Source: Microterricola pindariensis
GTDB lineage: Bacteria > Actinomycetota > Actinomycetes > Actinomycetales > Microbacteriaceae
Length of the DNA stretch: 64,000 nucleotides
Direction of reading: 5' to 3'
NCBI RefSeq assembly: GCF_002936985.1
Contig: NZ_MPZN01000004.1
Span: forward strand, 1-64,000
This document shows, piece after piece, positions 24,038 to 33,168 of the stretch (position 1 is the stretch's first letter; each line of letters begins with the position of its first letter). Under the pieces are notes generated by a model that was given only the letters and a program-made list of their open reading frames with translations, searched no databases and was not told where the DNA came from. Both the position numbers and the translations under genes were made by a program.

Positions 24038-24751
24038 TTAACGGAAGATTTCGAGCGTCTGCTGCTCGCTGGCAGGGCTTCCGCCGAGCGACCAATCGAT
24101 CGCCTCCGCGCCCTGCTCGAGCAGCAGCGCGTTGGCCCGGCTGAACGGCCGGGAGCCGAAGAATCCGCGGCGGGCCGACAGCGGGCTCGGGTGCGCAGAG
24201 GCGATCACGGGGATGCCGCCGAGCACCGGTTCCAGCGCCTGCGCGTCGTTGCCCCAGAGGATGGCGACGAGCGGTTGCCCCGGCGAGCGCGCGGCGAGCG
24301 CCCGGATCAGCTGTTCGGTCACCGCCTCCCAGCCCTGCCTCCGGTGCGAGCCGGCCTCGCCGGGGCGCACGGTGAGCACCCGGTTCAGCAGCAGCACGCC
24401 CTGCTCGGCCCAGGCGCCGAGGTCGCCGTGCTCCGGCGTCGGGATGCCGAGGTCGCCCCGCAGCTCGGTGTAGATGTTGGCGAGGCTGCGCGGCAGCGGC
24501 CGCACGTGCGGCGCGACAGAGAAGGCGAGGCCCATGCTGTGCCCGGGCGTCGGGTACGGGTCCTGCCCGACGATCAGCACCCGCACGCTCTGTGGGTCGA
24601 CGCGCAGCGCCCGCAGCACGGCATCCGGGGCCGGCAGGTAACCGGGCTCCCCCGCGAGAAAGCGCTCGAGCCCGGCCAATTCCTCGGCGACGGGCTCGAG
24701 CGCGCTCAGCCATCCCTCGTGCACCGCGGAGCGATCGAAGGTGACGGCCAC
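24038..24751 (-). CDS. ung: Uracil-DNA glycosylase
   Basis: This 237-residue family-1 enzyme removes uracil from DNA in base-excision repair. It has the water-activating motif GQDPYP (62-67, Asp64), the LLLNRVLTV region, and the minor-groove loop [18 protein letters not shown]. Its GTG start lies two bases after the phosphoribosyltransferase stop, so the two genes are probably co-translated, and GNAT follows 23 bases later. Confidence 0.97.
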   Translation of the reverse strand: MAVTFDRSAVHEGWLSALEPVAEELAGLERFLAGEPGYLPAPDAVLRALRVDPQSVRVLIVGQDPYPTPGHSMGLAFSVAPHVRPLPRSLANIYTELRGDLGIPTPEHGDLGAWAEQGVLLLNRVLTVRPGEAGSHRRQGWEAVTEQLIRALAARSPGQPLVAILWGNDAQALEPVLGGIPVIASAHPSPLSARRGFFGSRPFSRANALLLEQGAEAIDWSLGGSPASEQQTLEIFR

Positions 24752-24755
24752 GGGT

Positions 24756-25265
24756 CTAGACGGAGACGGGCGGCAGCGCCGACCAGGGGAAGACGATCCA
24801 GCCGGCCGTCTTGCGGTAGTAGAAGTTGGGCTCCAGCACCGTGTGCGGCTTGGTGTACAGCGTGGCGGTGCGCACCTCCGCGCCGTTCTCGGCCAGGATG
24901 CCGAGCACCTTGACCAGGGTGTGACCGGAGTCGGAGACGTCGTCGACGAGCAGCACGCGCTTGCCGGCGAGGGCCGGCGCGTCCAGCATCGGCGCGGCGA
25001 GCATCGGCTCGGGCAGGCGCTCGTTCACGCCGGTGTAGAACTCGACGTTGATCGAGCCACAGTTCTTGGTGCCGAGCGCGTACGAGATGGCGCCGGCCAG
25101 CAGCAGTCCGCCGCGTGCGACGGCGATGACCACCTCGGGCACGAAGCCGCTCTTCAGCACATCCTCGGCCAGACCGCGCGAGGCGTCGGCGAAATCGGAC
25201 CATTCGAGAATCTCTTTCTCGATGGTGGTGTTGGATCCTGCGGAGTCGTCTGCATCAAAGGCCAT
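24756..25265 (-). CDS. Purine-type phosphoribosyltransferase (Gpt-like)
   Basis: The 169-residue enzyme carries the PRPP-binding motif [19 protein letters not shown], an upstream [21 protein letters not shown] and the hood sequence [13 protein letters not shown]. It most resembles xanthine-guanine/hypoxanthine phosphoribosyltransferases, which salvage purine bases. ATG 25265 is preceded by TACCCT at six bases (leaderless pattern); the longer frame upstream is not supported. It is the first gene of a unit with ung. Confidence 0.88.
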   Translation of the reverse strand: MAFDADDSAGSNTTIEKEILEWSDFADASRGLAEDVLKSGFVPEVVIAVARGGLLLAGAISYALGTKNCGSINVEFYTGVNERLPEPMLAAPMLDAPALAGKRVLLVDDVSDSGHTLVKVLGILAENGAEVRTATLYTKPHTVLEPNFYYRKTAGWIVFPWSALPPVSV

Positions 25266-25293
25266 GGAGTAAGGGTAATCGCACTTTCCTGCG

Positions 25294-25335
25294 CACAATC
25301 TTGTGGTGCAGCCCGGATGCCGCAGGCAGTAGCAT
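25294..25335. promoter_or_regulatory. Divergent promoter region between phosphoribosyltransferase and MFS genes
   Basis: Only 76 bases separate the two starts. TACCCT (minus, 25272-25277) and TAGCAT (plus, 25330-25335) each sit six bases from their start codons. Between them is CACAA-TC-TTGTG (25294-25305), a short palindrome that a shared regulator could use. Confidence 0.5.
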
Positions 25336-25341
25336 CCGAGA

Positions 25342-26859
25342 ATGACATCTGCAGCGACGGCGCGACGCGGCGCCCGCACCGCCGCGGGGGTGACGGCGGC
25401 CATCATCGGCTGGCTGTTCCTCGTGGAGATCACCAGTGGAATCCTGCAGGGGTACTACGTGCCGCTGATCCCCGACCTGGTCGATCACCTCGGCATCCAC
25501 GACGCCGACTTCAACTGGTTCGAGGCCGCCCAGCTGCTGCTCTCCGCGCTCGTCGTGCCGATCCTCGCCAAGCTCGGCGACATGTACGGGCACAAGCGCA
25601 TCCTGCTCGCCTCCACCGTGTTGACCGCCGCGGCCAGCTGGTGGCTCGCCTTCGCCGGCGACTTCTGGAGCTTCCTCGCAGCGTGGGCGTTGCAGGGCTT
25701 CTACGTCGTCTGGCTGCCACTGGAGGTGGCGCTGATCTTCGACAGGGGCCGCCGCTCCGGGCGCGGCCCGTCGCAGACGCGGCGCGCCGCCGGGCTGCTC
25801 GTCGTCGCGCTGGAGGCGGGTGCGATCATCGGCGCACTCAGCGCCGGCCGCGTGTTCGCCGCGCTCGGCGAGGACGTCACCCTCACCCTGTTCGTGCCGG
25901 CGATCGCCGTCACCCTCGTGTTCTTCGCCATCCTGTTCGGCGTGCCGGAGTCCGAGCCGGGCACCGAGAAGCGCTCGCTCGACGTCGTCGGCTTCTCGCT
26001 GCTCACGATCGGCCTGCTGCTGATCACCTCGGGTCTCACCTTCATGCGGATCAACGGCCCGGAGACGCTCTGGGTCTGGGCGCTCATCGCCGTCGGCGTG
26101 CTCGCCTTCTGGCCGTTCGGCAAGTGGGAGCTCAAGCAGGCAGACCCGGCCATCGACCTGCGCGTGATGCGCCAGCCGACCATGTGGCCGGTGCTGCTGA
26201 CCGCCGGCCTCATCGGCATCAGCCTGCTCGGCGCGCAGGCGCCGCTGGCCACCTATGCGGGCACCGACACCGCCAACGGCTACGGACTCGGCCTGGACGC
26301 CTCCGACATCTCCACGCTCATCGGCGTCTACCTCATCTCGATGATCGTCGGCGCGCTGCTCTTCCCGCTCGTCTCCAAGCGGTTCAGCCCACGGGTCGCC
26401 CTCATCGCCGCCGCATTCCTCGTCGCCATCGGGTACCTGTTGTTCATCCCGTTCCACCTCGAGGTGTGGCAGGTGTTCCTCAACATGTGCATCGCCGGCA
26501 TCGGCTCCGGAGCGCTCGTCGGCGCGCTGCCCGCGGCCGCCGCGGCCGCCGCCCCGCAGGGGCAGACCGGCGTCGCATCCGCCCTCACCAACACGACGAA
26601 GACCATCGGCGGCTCGTTCGCGTCCGCCGTCTTCGGCGTCGTGCTGCTGGCGGGGGCCGCCTCGGCTGTCACCTCGACGGCGGCCAGCCTGGCCGGCTAC
26701 ATGGTGGTCTGGGCGGTCTGCGGCCTCGGCGCACTCGCCGCCGCCGTGTTGCTGTTCTTCGTGCCGAAGCTGGCATTCGCCGACCCGGATGCCGCGGCGT
26801 CTTCGACCGGCGCAAGCAGCCCAGAGGGCGAACCCGTCCCCCTCCCGCTGGTCGAGTAG
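25342..26859 (+). CDS. Major facilitator superfamily transporter
   Basis: This is a 505-residue membrane protein with about 14 hydrophobic segments, characteristic of the DHA2 drug:H+ antiporter type. Motif A appears as KLGDMYGHKRILL after segment two. The tail of about 30 residues is cytoplasmic and acidic. The substrate is unknown. TAGCAT six bases before the ATG indicates a leaderless message. It is divergent from the purine phosphoribosyltransferase, which could hint at a shared regulator but not at a shared pathway. Confidence 0.88.
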   Translation: MTSAATARRGARTAAGVTAAIIGWLFLVEITSGILQGYYVPLIPDLVDHLGIHDADFNWFEAAQLLLSALVVPILAKLGDMYGHKRILLASTVLTAAASWWLAFAGDFWSFLAAWALQGFYVVWLPLEVALIFDRGRRSGRGPSQTRRAAGLLVVALEAGAIIGALSAGRVFAALGEDVTLTLFVPAIAVTLVFFAILFGVPESEPGTEKRSLDVVGFSLLTIGLLLITSGLTFMRINGPETLWVWALIAVGVLAFWPFGKWELKQADPAIDLRVMRQPTMWPVLLTAGLIGISLLGAQAPLATYAGTDTANGYGLGLDASDISTLIGVYLISMIVGALLFPLVSKRFSPRVALIAAAFLVAIGYLLFIPFHLEVWQVFLNMCIAGIGSGALVGALPAAAAAAAPQGQTGVASALTNTTKTIGGSFASAVFGVVLLAGAASAVTSTAASLAGYMVVWAVCGLGALAAAVLLFFVPKLAFADPDAAASSTGASSPEGEPVPLPLVE

Positions 26860-26937
26860 GCCCGCCAGAGCCGTATCGAGACCAGACAAGCACCGGTGAC
26901 GGTTTCGCGGGATTCCTTGGAATCGGCTGCCGCCTTT

Positions 26938-27007
26938 CGCGACGCTGCGCGTCGCGCCCGCCGCCCTGCGCCAGTTCGTCGGGCTCCGCGCCACACAATG
27001 TGGCGCG
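26938..27007. terminator. Two hairpins between convergent MFS and SDR genes
   Basis: CGCGACGC-TGC-GCGTCGCG (26938-26956) and CGCGCCACA-CAA-TGTGGCGCG (26987-27007) are perfect 8- and 9-bp hairpins with three-base loops. They lie in the 186-base gap between converging genes, so they may end transcription from both sides. Confidence 0.6.
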
Positions 27008-27045
27008 CAACCGCACCAAGTGGCGCTGGCCAGGAGTCGGCAGGC

Positions 27046-27834
27046 TCAGCCGCGGGGGCGCAGCTCGCCCTTGGCGACGAGGTGCGGCGCCGACTGGGCG
27101 ACCGGCTTGACCACGATCAGGTCGAGGTCCACGTGCGCCGGCCGGCCGAGCGCGTGCACGATCGTCTCGGCCACGTCGTCGGCGCTGAGCGGGTTCGGCA
27201 CCTCGGCGTAGACGGCATCTGCCCTGGCCTGGTCGCCGCCGAAGCGCACCAGCGAGAACTCCTCGGTGTGCACCATGCCGGGGGCGATCTCGATCACCCG
27301 GATCGGCTCCCCGTTCAACTCCAGCCGCAGCACAGCCGTCAGGGCGTGCGCGGCGAACTTCGCCGCGTTGTAGCCGCCGCCGCCCACGTAGGCCACGTGC
27401 CCGGCGATCGAGGTGACGGTGACGATGTCGGCGCCGCCGCCCTCCGCGCGCACGGTGTCCCGCAGCAGCGGCAGCAGGGTGCTGACCACGCGCTTGACGG
27501 CAATGACGTTCACCTCGAACATCCACTGCCAGTCGGCGGCATCCGAGCCCTCGACGCTGTCGAGACCCTTCGCGCCGCCGGCGTTGTTCACCACGGCGTG
27601 CAACGGCCCGGTCTCGGCCAGGTGGGCGGCGAGGGCATCGACATCGGCCTGCTGGGTGAGGTCGGCGACGACGTAGCTCGCCCCCGTCTCCGCGGCGAGC
27701 GCCGCCAGGCGGTCCTCGCGTCGGGCCACCCCGACGACGTCCCAGCCCGCCGCGCGCAGCTGGCGCACGGTCGCCGCCCCGATCCCCGAACTCGCACCCG
27801 TCACCACTGCACGCCTCGTGCCACCACGCTTCAT
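27046..27834 (-). CDS. Short-chain dehydrogenase/reductase
   Basis: This 262-residue oxidoreductase has AVVTGASSGIGAATVRQL (cofactor loop), VVNNAGGAKG, TSIAGHVAYVGGGGYNAAKFA with catalytic Ser, Tyr and Lys, and APGMVHTEEFS. VGVARREDRL after strand two suggests NADP. It resembles serine/3-hydroxy acid dehydrogenases of the YdfG type. Two ATGs, 27840 and 27834, are in frame; I chose 27834 because GGGGGA lies six bases ahead of it. Its upstream side is filled by a 15-bp tandem repeat. Confidence 0.87.
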   Translation of the reverse strand: MKRGGTRRAVVTGASSGIGAATVRQLRAAGWDVVGVARREDRLAALAAETGASYVVADLTQQADVDALAAHLAETGPLHAVVNNAGGAKGLDSVEGSDAADWQWMFEVNVIAVKRVVSTLLPLLRDTVRAEGGGADIVTVTSIAGHVAYVGGGGYNAAKFAAHALTAVLRLELNGEPIRVIEIAPGMVHTEEFSLVRFGGDQARADAVYAEVPNPLSADDVAETIVHALGRPAHVDLDLIVVKPVAQSAPHLVAKGELRPRG

Positions 27835-27862
27835 CGTCATTCCCCCATTCTGCCGCCCCCTG

Positions 27863-27937
27863 CCGAACTGCACAGAACCGAACTGCACAGAACCGAACTA
27901 CGCAGACTCGAACCGCGCAGACCCGAGCTGGGCAGCG
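27863..27937. repeat. Five tandem 15-bp repeats in a divergent promoter
   Basis: Unit one and two are identical (CCGAACTGCACAGAA, 27863 and 27878). Units at 27893, 27908 and 27923 drift progressively (CCGAACTACGCAGAC, TCGAACCGCGCAGAC, CCGAGCTGGGCAGCG). The array ends 28 bases from each of the two divergent start codons (27834 and 27966), so it occupies the whole promoter space. Confidence 0.85.
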
Positions 27938-27965
27938 CAGGCGGGAGAGGGGAGAATGGGAGGCG

Positions 27966-29057
27966 ATGACCTCCTCCACCACAGCCAAGGCCAAACGCCG
28001 CGTCCCGCTCTGGGACAACGCCCGCTGGATCGCCATCACCCTGATGGTGATCGGCCACGGCATTCTCAAACTGATCTCCGAATCGGATGCCGCCTACGCG
28101 GTGTACCTGTTCATCTACGCCTTCCACGTACCGATCTTCGTGACGGTGAGCGGCTACTTCGCAAAGTCGGCGACGCCGAACGGGCGCCAGATGAAGCGAA
28201 TCATCACCGACATCCTGCTGCCCTACCTGATCTTCGAGACGATCTGGACGGTGATCCACTGGCTGGCCGGCGGCGCGTTCAAGCTCGACTACTCCAGCGC
28301 CAGCTGGACCCTGTGGTTCCTGCTCGCCCTCGCCGTCTGGCGGGTCGCCCTGCCCTACCTGGTGCTGCTGCGCTGGCCGCTGGCGATCGCCATCATCGGA
28401 TCGATCGGGGTCGGCTACGTCGGCAACGTCGACTCCCTGTTCGCCCTCTCCCGCACGCTTGGGCTGTTCCCCTTCTTCGTGCTCGGCTGGAGCCTGCGCC
28501 AGTGGCAGGTGACCGGCCGCTGGCTGACCATGCGGCCCGCCGTGCTCTGGCGCTGGCGCGCGGGCGCCATCGCCCTGTTCGCGCTGCTCGCCGTGGTCTG
28601 CTGGGTGGGCGTCGACACCTGGCGGGATCTCAAGCTCCGCCGCTTCCTGCTCTACGACGAGTCGTACGCGGCCATCGGCTACCCGGAGTGGTGGGCCGGC
28701 GGCATCCGACTCGGCTTCATGCTGCTCGCCTTCGCCCTGGTCTTCGCCTTCCTGATGCTGATGCCGCGCCGCACCACCTGGTTCACCGGGCTGGGCGCCG
28801 CCACCATGTACATCTACCTGCTGCACTCCTTCGTGCTCTACCCGATCCGGGAGAGCGGGGTGCTGGCCGGCCCGCAGCCGTGGTGGGTGCTGCCCGGCAT
28901 GATCGTGTTCTGCATCGCCCTGTCGGTCGTGCTCTCGATGCCGTTCATCCGGCGCGTGTTCCGGCCCCTCGTCGAGCCCCGGGCCGAGTGGTTGTTCCGG
29001 CGCTCGGAGGGCACGGCGACGGGCACGATCGTGCTGCCGAGGGGCGACAACCGCTAG
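27966..29057 (+). CDS. Acyltransferase family 3 membrane protein
   Basis: This 363-residue protein has about ten membrane segments. The start WDNARWIAITLMVIGHGILKLI is the acyltransferase-3 opening with the conserved catalytic His in VIGHG. FHVPIFVTVSGYFAK is the second family motif. Such proteins add acetyl or other acyl groups to cell-surface glycans or lipids at the membrane; the acceptor is unknown. GGGAGG precedes the ATG. It diverges from the SDR gene across the 15-bp repeat array. Confidence 0.88.
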   Translation: MTSSTTAKAKRRVPLWDNARWIAITLMVIGHGILKLISESDAAYAVYLFIYAFHVPIFVTVSGYFAKSATPNGRQMKRIITDILLPYLIFETIWTVIHWLAGGAFKLDYSSASWTLWFLLALAVWRVALPYLVLLRWPLAIAIIGSIGVGYVGNVDSLFALSRTLGLFPFFVLGWSLRQWQVTGRWLTMRPAVLWRWRAGAIALFALLAVVCWVGVDTWRDLKLRRFLLYDESYAAIGYPEWWAGGIRLGFMLLAFALVFAFLMLMPRRTTWFTGLGAATMYIYLLHSFVLYPIRESGVLAGPQPWWVLPGMIVFCIALSVVLSMPFIRRVFRPLVEPRAEWLFRRSEGTATGTIVLPRGDNR

Positions 29058-29194
29058 GCCGGGCCGGCGCACTGTTACACCCGAATCCCTAGTGTTACGA
29101 CGAGTTGCAGCCTCCATTGCTGCGCACAGGGCTCAGGCTTAGGCTCACACTCGAGCGGTGGATGGTCCGCACGCTCTATAGGAGACAAACCCTC

Positions 29195-30526
29195 ATGAGC
29201 GACAACACAAGCAACTGGAAGTTCGAAACCAAGCAGGTCCACTCCGGTGCCCGCCCGGACCCGGTGACCAACGCCAGGGCCACCCCGATCTACCAGACCA
29301 CCTCGTACGTGTTCAACAACTCCGACCACGCGAAGAACCTCTTCGCCCTGGCCGAGTTCGGCAACATCTACACCCGCATCCAGAACCCGACGCAGGATGT
29401 CGTCGAGCAGCGGCTCACCGCCCTCGAGGGCGGAACCGGCGCGCTGCTGCTCTCCTCCGGCCAGTCCGCGGCGACCATCGCCGTGCTGAACATCGCCGAG
29501 GCCGGCGACCACATCGTCTCGTCGAGCTCCATCTACGGCGGCACCTACAACCTGTTCAAGTACACGCTGGCCAAGCTCGGCATCGAGACCACCTTCGTCG
29601 AGAACCAGGACGACGCCGACGAGTGGCGCCGGGCTGTGCGCCCCAACACGAAGCTGTTCTTCGCGGAGACCATCGGCAACCCGAAGATCAACATCCTCGA
29701 CATCGCCCTCGTCGCCGATGTCGCCCACGAGGGCGGCGTGCCGCTGATCGTGGACAACACCATCGCCACCCCGTACCTGATCCGCCCGTTCGAGCACGGC
29801 GCCGACATCATCATCCACTCCGCCACCAAGTTCCTCGGCGGCCACGGCACCGTCATTGGCGGCATCATCGTCGACGGCGGCAGCTTCGAGTGGTCCAAGA
29901 ACGTCGAGCGCTTCCCCGGCCTGACCGTGCCAGACCCCAGCTACCACGGCGCCAGCTACACGGCCGCCGTCGGCGACGGCCTGGCCTACATCATCAAGGC
30001 CCGCGTGCAGCTGCTGCGCGACCTCGGAGCGGCCATCGCCCCGGCGAGCGCCTGGCAGCTGATCCAGGGCATCGAGACGCTGTCGCTGCGCATCGAGCGC
30101 CACGTGCAGAACGCCCAGGACGTCGCCGAGTGGCTCGACAACCACCCCGACGTGGCCTCGGTCAACTACTCGGGCCTGCCCTCCAGCCCCTGGTACGGCG
30201 CCGCCAACAAGTACGCCCCCAAGGGCGTCGGCGCGGTGCTCTCCTTCGAGCTCAAGGGCGGCGTCGACGCCGGCCGTGCCCTCGTCGACAGCCTCACGCT
30301 GTTCAGCCACCTCGCCAACATCGGCGACGTGCGCTCGCTCGTGATCCACCCGGCGTCCACCACCCACTCGCAGCTCTCGCCCGAGGCGCAGCTCTCCGCC
30401 GGCGTCACGCCCGGCCTGGTGCGCCTCTCGCTCGGCATCGAGAACATCGCCGACATCCTGGCCGACCTCGAGACCGGCTTCGCGGCCGCCCGCGCCGTCA
30501 CCGACGCGGCCAACGCCAACGCCTAA
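29195..30526 (+). CDS. metY: O-acetylhomoserine sulfhydrylase
   Basis: This 443-residue PLP enzyme makes homocysteine from O-acetylhomoserine and sulfide. It has the Cys/Met-metabolism fold: FETKQVHSGA at the start, YTRIQNPTQDVVEQRL, SSGQSAATIAVLN, and the PLP lysine in HSATKFLGGHGT (Lys212). HPASTTHSQLSPEAQLSAGVTPGLVRLSLGIE is the usual C-terminal signature. It lies upstream of metX, which supplies its substrate. AGGAG precedes the ATG. In its 137-base leader I see no riboswitch fold I can identify. Confidence 0.96.
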   Translation: MSDNTSNWKFETKQVHSGARPDPVTNARATPIYQTTSYVFNNSDHAKNLFALAEFGNIYTRIQNPTQDVVEQRLTALEGGTGALLLSSGQSAATIAVLNIAEAGDHIVSSSSIYGGTYNLFKYTLAKLGIETTFVENQDDADEWRRAVRPNTKLFFAETIGNPKINILDIALVADVAHEGGVPLIVDNTIATPYLIRPFEHGADIIIHSATKFLGGHGTVIGGIIVDGGSFEWSKNVERFPGLTVPDPSYHGASYTAAVGDGLAYIIKARVQLLRDLGAAIAPASAWQLIQGIETLSLRIERHVQNAQDVAEWLDNHPDVASVNYSGLPSSPWYGAANKYAPKGVGAVLSFELKGGVDAGRALVDSLTLFSHLANIGDVRSLVIHPASTTHSQLSPEAQLSAGVTPGLVRLSLGIENIADILADLETGFAAARAVTDAANANA

Positions 30527-30537
30527 ACACCCCTGAA

Positions 30538-30600
30538 GAGCCGCCCGGGCTTGTTCAGCTGCGACACCGCAGCTGTAACAATGCCCGGGCTGCTCTGTTT
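30538..30600. terminator. Long hairpin between metY and metX
   Basis: GAGC, GCCCGGGC, TTGTT and CAGCTGCG (30538-30563) pair in order with the complements at 30568-30595, giving 25 base pairs with one mismatch, two single-base bulges and an ACAC loop. TGTTT follows. It begins 12 bases after the metY stop and ends just before the metX promoter, so metX is probably transcribed separately. Confidence 0.8.
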
Positions 30601-30606
30601 CCACGC

Positions 30607-30612
30607 CACAAT
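30607..30612 (+). promoter_or_regulatory. -10 element of a leaderless metX transcript
   Basis: CACAAT lies six bases before the metX ATG. No ribosome site is visible between them, which supports translation from the very 5' end of the mRNA. Confidence 0.6.
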
Positions 30613-30618
30613 TGAGTC

Positions 30619-31839
30619 ATGGATTGGCAGACTTCGGCGGATGTCGCGCCCTCGAGCTTCATCACGGAAGCCCAGGCGCGCACGCTGCTCGGCAAGGCGC
30701 CCGCAACGGGGGCCTGGCGCGAGGGAGACCCCGTCGGCAACCGCCGCTTCGTCGGCATCGGCGCCCGGCAGTTCGAGGCCGGCGGCACGCTTCCCTACGC
30801 CCGGATGGCGTACGAGAGCTGGGGCGTGCTGAACGAGGCGGCCGACAACGCCGTGCTCGTGCTGCACGCGCTCACCGGCGACAGCCACGTGGTCGGCGAC
30901 TCCGGCCCCGGGCATGCCACCGCCGGCTGGTGGGGCGGCATCGTCGGCCCGGGCAAGGCCGTCGACACCGACCGCTGGTTCGTGGTCGCCCCCAACATGC
31001 TGGGCGGATGCCAGGGCTCCACCGGCCCGGCCTCGCTCGCCCCGGACGGCAGCGAGTGGGGCACCCGCTTCCCGTTCCTGACCATCCGCGACCAGGTCGA
31101 CGCCCAGGTCTCCCTCGCCGACGCCCTCGGCATCGACCGCTGGGCCGCCGTCATCGGCGGCTCGATGGGCGGCATGCACGCCATCGAGTGGGCTGTCGGG
31201 CGGCCGGAGCGCGTCGAGCGGCTGGCCGTGCTCGCCGCTCCCCCGGTGACGACGGCCGACCAGATCGCGCTGAACTCGGTGCAGATCGAGGCCGTGCGCA
31301 CCGACCCGCTGTTCCAGGGCGGCGAGTACTACGACGCCGTCGCCGGCGAGGGCCCGACCCGCGGCCTCGCCCTGGCCCGGCGGATGGCCATGCTCAACTA
31401 CCGCAGCCACAGCGAGCTCAACGAGCGCTTCGACCGCAGCTGGCAGAGCGGCATCAGCCCGCTGGGCGACGGCGGCCGCTTCGCCGTCGAGTCCTACCTC
31501 GACTTCCACGGCAACAAGTTCACCCGCCGCTTCGATGCCAACAGCTACATCACCCTCGTCGAGGCGATGAACTCGCACGACATCGGCCGCGGCCGCGGCG
31601 GCATCCAGGCGGCGCTGGCCAGGGTCACCGCGACCAGCCTCGTGCTCGGCATCGACAGCGACCGGCTGTTCCCGCTGGACGGCCAGCAGGTGATCGCCGC
31701 AGGCCTGTCCGGCAACATCGACGGCGACGTCCCCGTCGAGCTCGTCTCTGAGTACGGCCACGACGGCTTCCTGATCGAGACGGAGTTCGTCGCACAGCAG
31801 CTGCTGCGCCTCCTGCGGCCGGAGCAAGCCGCAGGATAG
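30619..31839 (+). CDS. metX: Homoserine O-acetyltransferase
   Basis: This 406-residue alpha/beta-hydrolase transfers acetyl from acetyl-CoA to homoserine, the first committed step of methionine synthesis. The nucleophile is Ser182 in GGSMGGMHAIEW. The conserved NMLGGCQGSTGP and LDFHGNKFTRRFDANSYI are MetX hallmarks, and the catalytic His is in YGHDGFLIE. It directly follows metY, its partner enzyme. Its likely leaderless promoter starts after the long hairpin. Confidence 0.97.
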   Translation: MDWQTSADVAPSSFITEAQARTLLGKAPATGAWREGDPVGNRRFVGIGARQFEAGGTLPYARMAYESWGVLNEAADNAVLVLHALTGDSHVVGDSGPGHATAGWWGGIVGPGKAVDTDRWFVVAPNMLGGCQGSTGPASLAPDGSEWGTRFPFLTIRDQVDAQVSLADALGIDRWAAVIGGSMGGMHAIEWAVGRPERVERLAVLAAPPVTTADQIALNSVQIEAVRTDPLFQGGEYYDAVAGEGPTRGLALARRMAMLNYRSHSELNERFDRSWQSGISPLGDGGRFAVESYLDFHGNKFTRRFDANSYITLVEAMNSHDIGRGRGGIQAALARVTATSLVLGIDSDRLFPLDGQQVIAAGLSGNIDGDVPVELVSEYGHDGFLIETEFVAQQLLRLLRPEQAAG

Positions 31840-31878
31840 TCTGGGGGACGACCCCCGTCCCCTCCACCGGCAGGATCC

Positions 31879-33168
31879 ATGCAGCGCATTCTGAAAGAGC
31901 GTGACCGGCTGCTGCGCCGGACCGTGCGGTATTCCGGTCTGGCCTCCTGCTTCCTTGCCGCCGTGTGCATCGTGCTGCCCGGAGGGGTGGCGCCGCTGAC
32001 GCTGATCTCGACGCTCGCCCTCGTGGCGATCACAGCGATCGCACACTACTTCATTGGCGAGCGGGGCGCCCCGCTCTGGATGGCGATCTGCCTGATCGCC
32101 GGCAACTTCGCGATCCTGCTGCTCGGCGTGGACCCCGGGGCGGTCCGCGATGCGGGCGAGGCGCTCGATCCGGCGCTCAACCACGACCCCAGCGTGGCGG
32201 CCGTCGCGGCGATCGCGGTGATCGGCTCCGGGGTGCTCGGGGCGCTGGCGCTCATGGCGACGATGAGCCGTTCCCGGCTGCTGCTGATCGCCGTCGGCTT
32301 CGCGTTGACCTGTCTCAGCGTCACCGTGGCATCCGCCCCGCGCGCGTTGCCCGGCTCGACCCCGCTGCTGCTCACCATCGCGGCGTGGGCGGCCATCGGC
32401 ACGGCGGGCTGGTGGATCGCCCAGAGCGTTCCGCGGGTGATGCAGCGCATCGCCAGCATCGGCCGTGCCCACCGCGCGGAGCGGCTGGCCAGCGAGGCGG
32501 AGGCGCAGCGGCGCCAGGATGCTCGGCTGCTGCACGACACCGTGCTGGCCACCCTCACCCTGCTCGCGCACTCCGGGGTCGGGGTGAGCGCGGACGCGCT
32601 GCGGCACCAGGCGGCCAACGACGCGAAGCTGCTGCGGCAGCTTCGCCTCGGCGGGGTGCCCACCCCGCTCCGCTCCGGAACCTACAACCTCCAGCCCGTC
32701 GCCGAGTCGGCGCTCGGCAACACCCTCGAGTCGGTCAAGCAGCGCTTCGGCCGGATGGGCCTCGACGTCAAGTGGCACGGCAGCGGCCAGATCCTGCTGC
32801 CCAGCGCGGTGCTGGACGCCTTCCTCGGCGCCCTCGGCGAGTGCCTCGAGAATGTGCGCAGGCACGCCCAGGTCAGCGAGGCCGACGTCACCATCACCGA
32901 CGACGAGCACACGCTGCGCGCCATGGTCACCGACGCCGGCGTCGGGTTCAACCTCGGCGACGTCGACCCGGCCCGGCTCGGCTTCGCCGAATCCGTCGTC
33001 GGCCGGCTCCGCGAGGTCGGCGGCAACGCCCGACTGTTCTCCTCCCCCGGCTCGGGCACCACCGTCGTCTTGGAGGTACCCAAGCACGACGAGGTGTTCG
33101 GCCACGACGAGGCGGCCGGGTACGACGAGCCGTACGGGCACGAGCGGCAGTTCGGCGGTGAGCGATGA
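31879..33168 (+). CDS. Membrane histidine kinase (HisKA_3/NarL-system-like)
   Basis: The 429-residue protein has about five membrane segments (residues 20-185), then a helical dimerisation region with the phospho-acceptor His219 in RLLHDTVLATLTLL. An HATPase domain follows, with N-box GECLENVRRHA (about 320-330), G1 box DAGVGF and C-terminal GSGTTVVLEVP. The tail of about 35 residues is charged. The HDTVLATLTLL motif is that of DesK/NarX-type kinases, which phosphorylate LuxR-type regulators such as that encoded at 34478. Its stop overlaps the next gene's ATG. Confidence 0.87.
   Translation: MQRILKERDRLLRRTVRYSGLASCFLAAVCIVLPGGVAPLTLISTLALVAITAIAHYFIGERGAPLWMAICLIAGNFAILLLGVDPGAVRDAGEALDPALNHDPSVAAVAAIAVIGSGVLGALALMATMSRSRLLLIAVGFALTCLSVTVASAPRALPGSTPLLLTIAAWAAIGTAGWWIAQSVPRVMQRIASIGRAHRAERLASEAEAQRRQDARLLHDTVLATLTLLAHSGVGVSADALRHQAANDAKLLRQLRLGGVPTPLRSGTYNLQPVAESALGNTLESVKQRFGRMGLDVKWHGSGQILLPSAVLDAFLGALGECLENVRRHAQVSEADVTITDDEHTLRAMVTDAGVGFNLGDVDPARLGFAESVVGRLREVGGNARLFSSPGSGTTVVLEVPKHDEVFGHDEAAGYDEPYGHERQFGGER

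Noticed and set aside
24015-24713. Extended GNAT protein fused to upstream sequence
   Set aside because: The in-frame extension is a shadow of ung; the GNAT gene has its own ATG and promoter-like hexamer.
27863-27937. CRISPR array
   Set aside because: The 15-bp units are directly adjacent without spacers and no cas gene is present.
29058-29194. SAM-type riboswitch ahead of metY
   Set aside because: I looked for the paired elements of SAM-I, SAM-II and SAM-IV and saw no convincing fold; a covariance search would decide.
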